Under the pieces are notes generated by a model. The model saw only the letters and a list, made by a program, of their open reading frames with translations, had not been told where the DNA came from and did no database searches. From an uncultured Roseovarius sp. (GTDB taxonomy: Bacteria > Pseudomonadota > Alphaproteobacteria > Rhodobacterales > Rhodobacteraceae), in the NCBI RefSeq assembly GCF_947259555.1, contig NZ_CAMYMD010000069.1, positions 1 to 46,943 of the forward strand: 46,943 nt of DNA, read 5' to 3'. Made by a program: the position numbers and the translations under genes. Numbering within the stretch: the stretch's first letter is position 1; each line of letters opens with the position of its first letter. Shown here piece by piece: positions 44,610-46,943 of the stretch.

Positions 44610-46733
44610 ATGGCACGCGATTATCCGCTCGAACGCTATCGCAACTTTGGCATCATGGCCCATATCGACGCAGGCAAGACCACCTGCTCGGAACGGATCC
44701 TGTTCTACACCGGCAAATCCCACAATATCGGTGAGGTGCACGATGGTGCGGCCACCATGGACTGGATGGAGCAAGAGCAGGAACGCGGGATTACGATCAC
44801 CTCGGCTGCGACAACAACATTCTGGCAGTGGCAGGAGGACCCCAGCAAAGAGGGGACTTACGACACCAAGTACCGGATGAACATCATCGACACGCCGGGA
44901 CACGTCGACTTCACCATTGAGGTCGAGCGCTCGCTCGCCGTGCTCGACGGCGCGATCTGTGTTCTCGACGCCAATGCCGGTGTTGAGCCGCAGACCGAGA
45001 CGGTGTGGCGTCAGGCCGACCGTTACAAGGTCCCGCGCATCGTCTTCGTCAACAAGATGGACAAGATCGGCGCCGATTTCTACAACTGCGTCAAAATGAT
45101 CGAAGACCGCACCGGCGCGCGCGCTGTGCCGGTCGCGCTGCCCATCGGCGCGGAGACCGAGCTCGAGGGCATCATCGATCTGGTGACCATGGAAGAATGG
45201 ACCTGGAAAGGCGAGGATCTGGGTGCGTCCTGGACCCGTCAGCCGATCCGTGACGAGCTCAAGGAGACCGCCGACGAGTGGCGTGCCAAGCTCATCGAGA
45301 ACGCCGTCGAAATGGACGACGACGCGATGATGGAATATCTCGAAGGCAACGAGCCTGACATCCCCACATTGCGCAGCCTCGTTCGCAAGGGCACGCTGTC
45401 GCTTAGCTTCGTGCCGGTTCTGGGTGGCTCGGCGTTCAAGAACAAAGGCGTGCAGCCTCTGCTCAACGCCGTGGTCGATTATCTGCCGAGCCCGCTCGAC
45501 GTGGTCGATTACATGGGCTTCAGCCCCGATGACGAGACCGAAACCCGCGACATCCCGCGTCGTGCTGACGATACGATGCCGTTCTCGGGTCTCGCGTTCA
45601 AGATCATGAACGATCCGTTCGTCGGCTCGCTCACCTTCACGCGTATCTATTCGGGTGTGCTGAACAAGGGCGATACCGTCCAGAACTCGACCAAGGGCAA
45701 AAAAGAGCGCATCGGTCGGATGATGATGATGCACTCCAACAACCGCGAAGAGATCGAAGAGGCATTTGCCGGCGATATTATCGCGCTTGCGGGCCTCAAG
45801 GACACCACCACCGGGGACACGCTCTGCGATCCCAAGGCGCAGGTCGTGCTCGAAACCATGACCTTCCCCGATCCGGTGATCGAGATCGCGGTCGAGCCCA
45901 AGACCAAGGGCGACCAGGAAAAGATGTCTGCCGGTCTGGCGCGGCTTGCCGCCGAAGACCCGTCCTTCCGCGTGGAGACCGATATCGAAAGCGGTCAGAC
46001 CATCATGAAGGGTATGGGCGAATTGCACCTCGATATTCTCGTGGATCGTCTCAAGCGGGAATTCAAGGTGGACGCCAACATCGGCGCGCCGCAGGTCGCC
46101 TATCGCGAGACCATCGGTCACGAGATCGAGCATACCTACACCCACAAGAAACAGTCGGGTGGTTCGGGTCAGTTCGCCGAGGTCAAGATGGTCATCTCGC
46201 CGACCGAAGCGGGCGAAGGCTATTCTTTCGAGAGCCGGATCGTCGGTGGCTCGGTGCCCAAGGAATACATTCCGGGTGTCGAAAAGGGCATCACCAGCGT
46301 TATGGACAGCGGTCCGCTCGCAGGCTTTCCGGTGATTGACTTCAAGGTTGCGCTGATCGACGGCAAATTCCACGATGTGGACTCCTCCGTGATGGCGTTC
46401 GAGATCGCGGCCCGGATGTGCATGCGTGAGGGCTTGCGCAAGGCCGGCGCCAAACTTCTCGAGCCGATCATGAAGGTCGAGGTCGTGACGCCCGAAGAGT
46501 ATACCGGCAACGTCATCGGCGACCTCACGTCGCGTCGTGGGCAGGTCTCGGGGCAAGAGCCGCGCGGCAACGCCATCGCGATCAACGCGAATGTACCGCT
46601 GGCCAACATGTTCGGCTATATCAACACGCTACGCTCGATGTCCTCGGGACGTGCCCAGTTCACGATGCAATTCTCGCATTACGACCCGGTGCCGAACAAC
46701 ATCGCCGAAGAGATCCAGGCGAAATACGCATAA
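44610..46733 (+). CDS. fusA: Elongation factor G
   Basis: A 707-residue translocase GTPase. The G1 loop AHIDAGKTT (G-H-I-D-A-G-K-T), DTPGHVDF (G3) and NKMDK (G4) are intact; the domain [14 protein letters not shown] and domain [16 protein letters not shown] regions follow, and it ends at the usual length. The third gene of the str operon. Confidence 0.98.
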   Translation: MARDYPLERYRNFGIMAHIDAGKTTCSERILFYTGKSHNIGEVHDGAATMDWMEQEQERGITITSAATTTFWQWQEDPSKEGTYDTKYRMNIIDTPGHVDFTIEVERSLAVLDGAICVLDANAGVEPQTETVWRQADRYKVPRIVFVNKMDKIGADFYNCVKMIEDRTGARAVPVALPIGAETELEGIIDLVTMEEWTWKGEDLGASWTRQPIRDELKETADEWRAKLIENAVEMDDDAMMEYLEGNEPDIPTLRSLVRKGTLSLSFVPVLGGSAFKNKGVQPLLNAVVDYLPSPLDVVDYMGFSPDDETETRDIPRRADDTMPFSGLAFKIMNDPFVGSLTFTRIYSGVLNKGDTVQNSTKGKKERIGRMMMMHSNNREEIEEAFAGDIIALAGLKDTTTGDTLCDPKAQVVLETMTFPDPVIEIAVEPKTKGDQEKMSAGLARLAAEDPSFRVETDIESGQTIMKGMGELHLDILVDRLKREFKVDANIGAPQVAYRETIGHEIEHTYTHKKQSGGSGQFAEVKMVISPTEAGEGYSFESRIVGGSVPKEYIPGVEKGITSVMDSGPLAGFPVIDFKVALIDGKFHDVDSSVMAFEIAARMCMREGLRKAGAKLLEPIMKVEVVTPEEYTGNVIGDLTSRRGQVSGQEPRGNAIAINANVPLANMFGYINTLRSMSSGRAQFTMQFSHYDPVPNNIAEEIQAKYA

Positions 46734-46737
46734 AGGC

Positions 46738-46789
46738 GGTGGGCAATCTGCCCACCCTACCACCCCTGTAGGGTGCGCCACCGCGCACC
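46738..46789 (+). promoter_or_regulatory. Overlapping alternative hairpins between fusA and tuf
   Basis: Three 7-bp stems: H1 GGTGGGC (46738-46744) with GCCCACC (46750-46756); H2 ACCCTAC (46754-46760) with GTAGGGT (46768-46774); H3 GGTGCGC (46772-46778) with GCGCACC (46783-46789). H2 shares three bases with H1 and three with H3, so H1+H3 and H2 exclude each other. The core (GTAGGGTG / CCCACCCTAC) recalls short intergenic repeats seen in many bacteria, so it may be an inserted repeat rather than a dedicated switch. Confidence 0.5.
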
Positions 46790-46816
46790 GCATATGAACA
46801 AAAAGGAGCCAAGACC

Positions 46817-46943
46817 ATGGCAAAGGAAAAGTTTGACCGTTCGAAACCGCATGTGAACATCGGCACGGTTGGTCACGTTGACCACGGCAAGACGACGCTG
46901 ACGGCGGCGATCACGAAGTATTTTGGTGATTTCCGGGCCTATG
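46817..46943 (+). CDS. tuf: Elongation factor Tu, 5' part
   Basis: The first 42 codons of EF-Tu, cut by the window end. It has the start [20 protein letters not shown] and the G1 loop [18 protein letters not shown] precedes the ATG. Fourth gene of the str operon; a second tuf copy elsewhere is common but not seen here. Confidence 0.97.
   Translation, partial: MAKEKFDRSKPHVNIGTVGHVDHGKTTLTAAITKYFGDFRAY

Noticed and set aside
44604..46556. 650-codon open frame antisense to fusA
   Set aside because: It is a shadow of the strongly biased fusA codons; it has no ribosome site and no recognisable domain.
1..46943. CRISPR arrays, tRNA or rRNA genes, prophage or insertion sequences
   Set aside because: Gaps are short and no repeat-spacer pattern, tRNA fold, transposase or integrase motif was seen.

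Overview
The window is a piece of chromosome from a high-GC alphaproteobacterium, most likely a marine Rhodobacteraceae (Roseobacter-group) member. Pointers are the petABC cytochrome bc1 operon with a Tat-type Rieske N-terminus, the rpsL-rpsG-fusA-tuf order, the DUF1674/SdhAF4 protein, Rhodobacterales-type hypotheticals (DUF3035, DUF2125, DUF1643, DUF721), a WaaA-like/LpxK pair and an AlkB hydroxylase. No phage, insertion sequence, CRISPR array, tRNA or rRNA was found. Coding density is about 93 percent, and only one gap exceeds 300 bases (43336-43682).

Layout: 1-4900 holds a UbiH-type flavin monooxygenase facing an amidase, a PaiB-like protein, a glutathione S-transferase and an outer-membrane barrel. 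5070-7827 is petABC, closed by a clear terminator. 8008-11155 groups membrane di-iron enzymes (a fatty acid desaturase and AlkB) around a double-cupin protein and a 156-base structured intergenic element. 11187-13469 holds mutY facing a DciA-like/DsbA pair. 13582-17425 holds a class III aminotransferase, a run of back-to-back palindromes, a small coiled-coil protein, and an Usp/sodium:alanine symporter unit. 17700-19667 has a DUF442-type phosphatase coupled to a degenerate DgoK-like kinase, then a GATase. 19805-22178 is an envelope (lipid A/Kdo) unit. 22184-30714 is a long minus-strand block: rsmB; heparinase-purH-lspA-DUF3035; and two M16 peptidases. 30783-35027 combines dapB, rbfA, a DUF2233 protein, truB and DUF1643. 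35049-43335 holds an SDR/crotonase pair, DUF2125, an MFS transporter, PmbA, an inositol-phosphatase-like enzyme, a DMT transporter and a glycosyltransferase. 43430 to the end is the str operon with a strong promoter and a long leader; tuf is cut by the window edge.

Most of the window is core housekeeping. The less ordinary signals are: (i) degenerate members of enzyme families kept in tight, translationally coupled operons (the DgoK-like protein, the WaaA-like protein without its glutamate, the crotonase without both glutamates, the M16 subunit without HxxEH); (ii) intergenic nucleic-acid structures: four consecutive hairpins at 14939-15033, a perfect 20-bp inverted repeat enclosing further stems at 9807-9962, and overlapping, mutually exclusive hairpins between fusA and tuf. 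No complete new defence or mobile system is visible. All family assignments come from reading motifs, without database searches.
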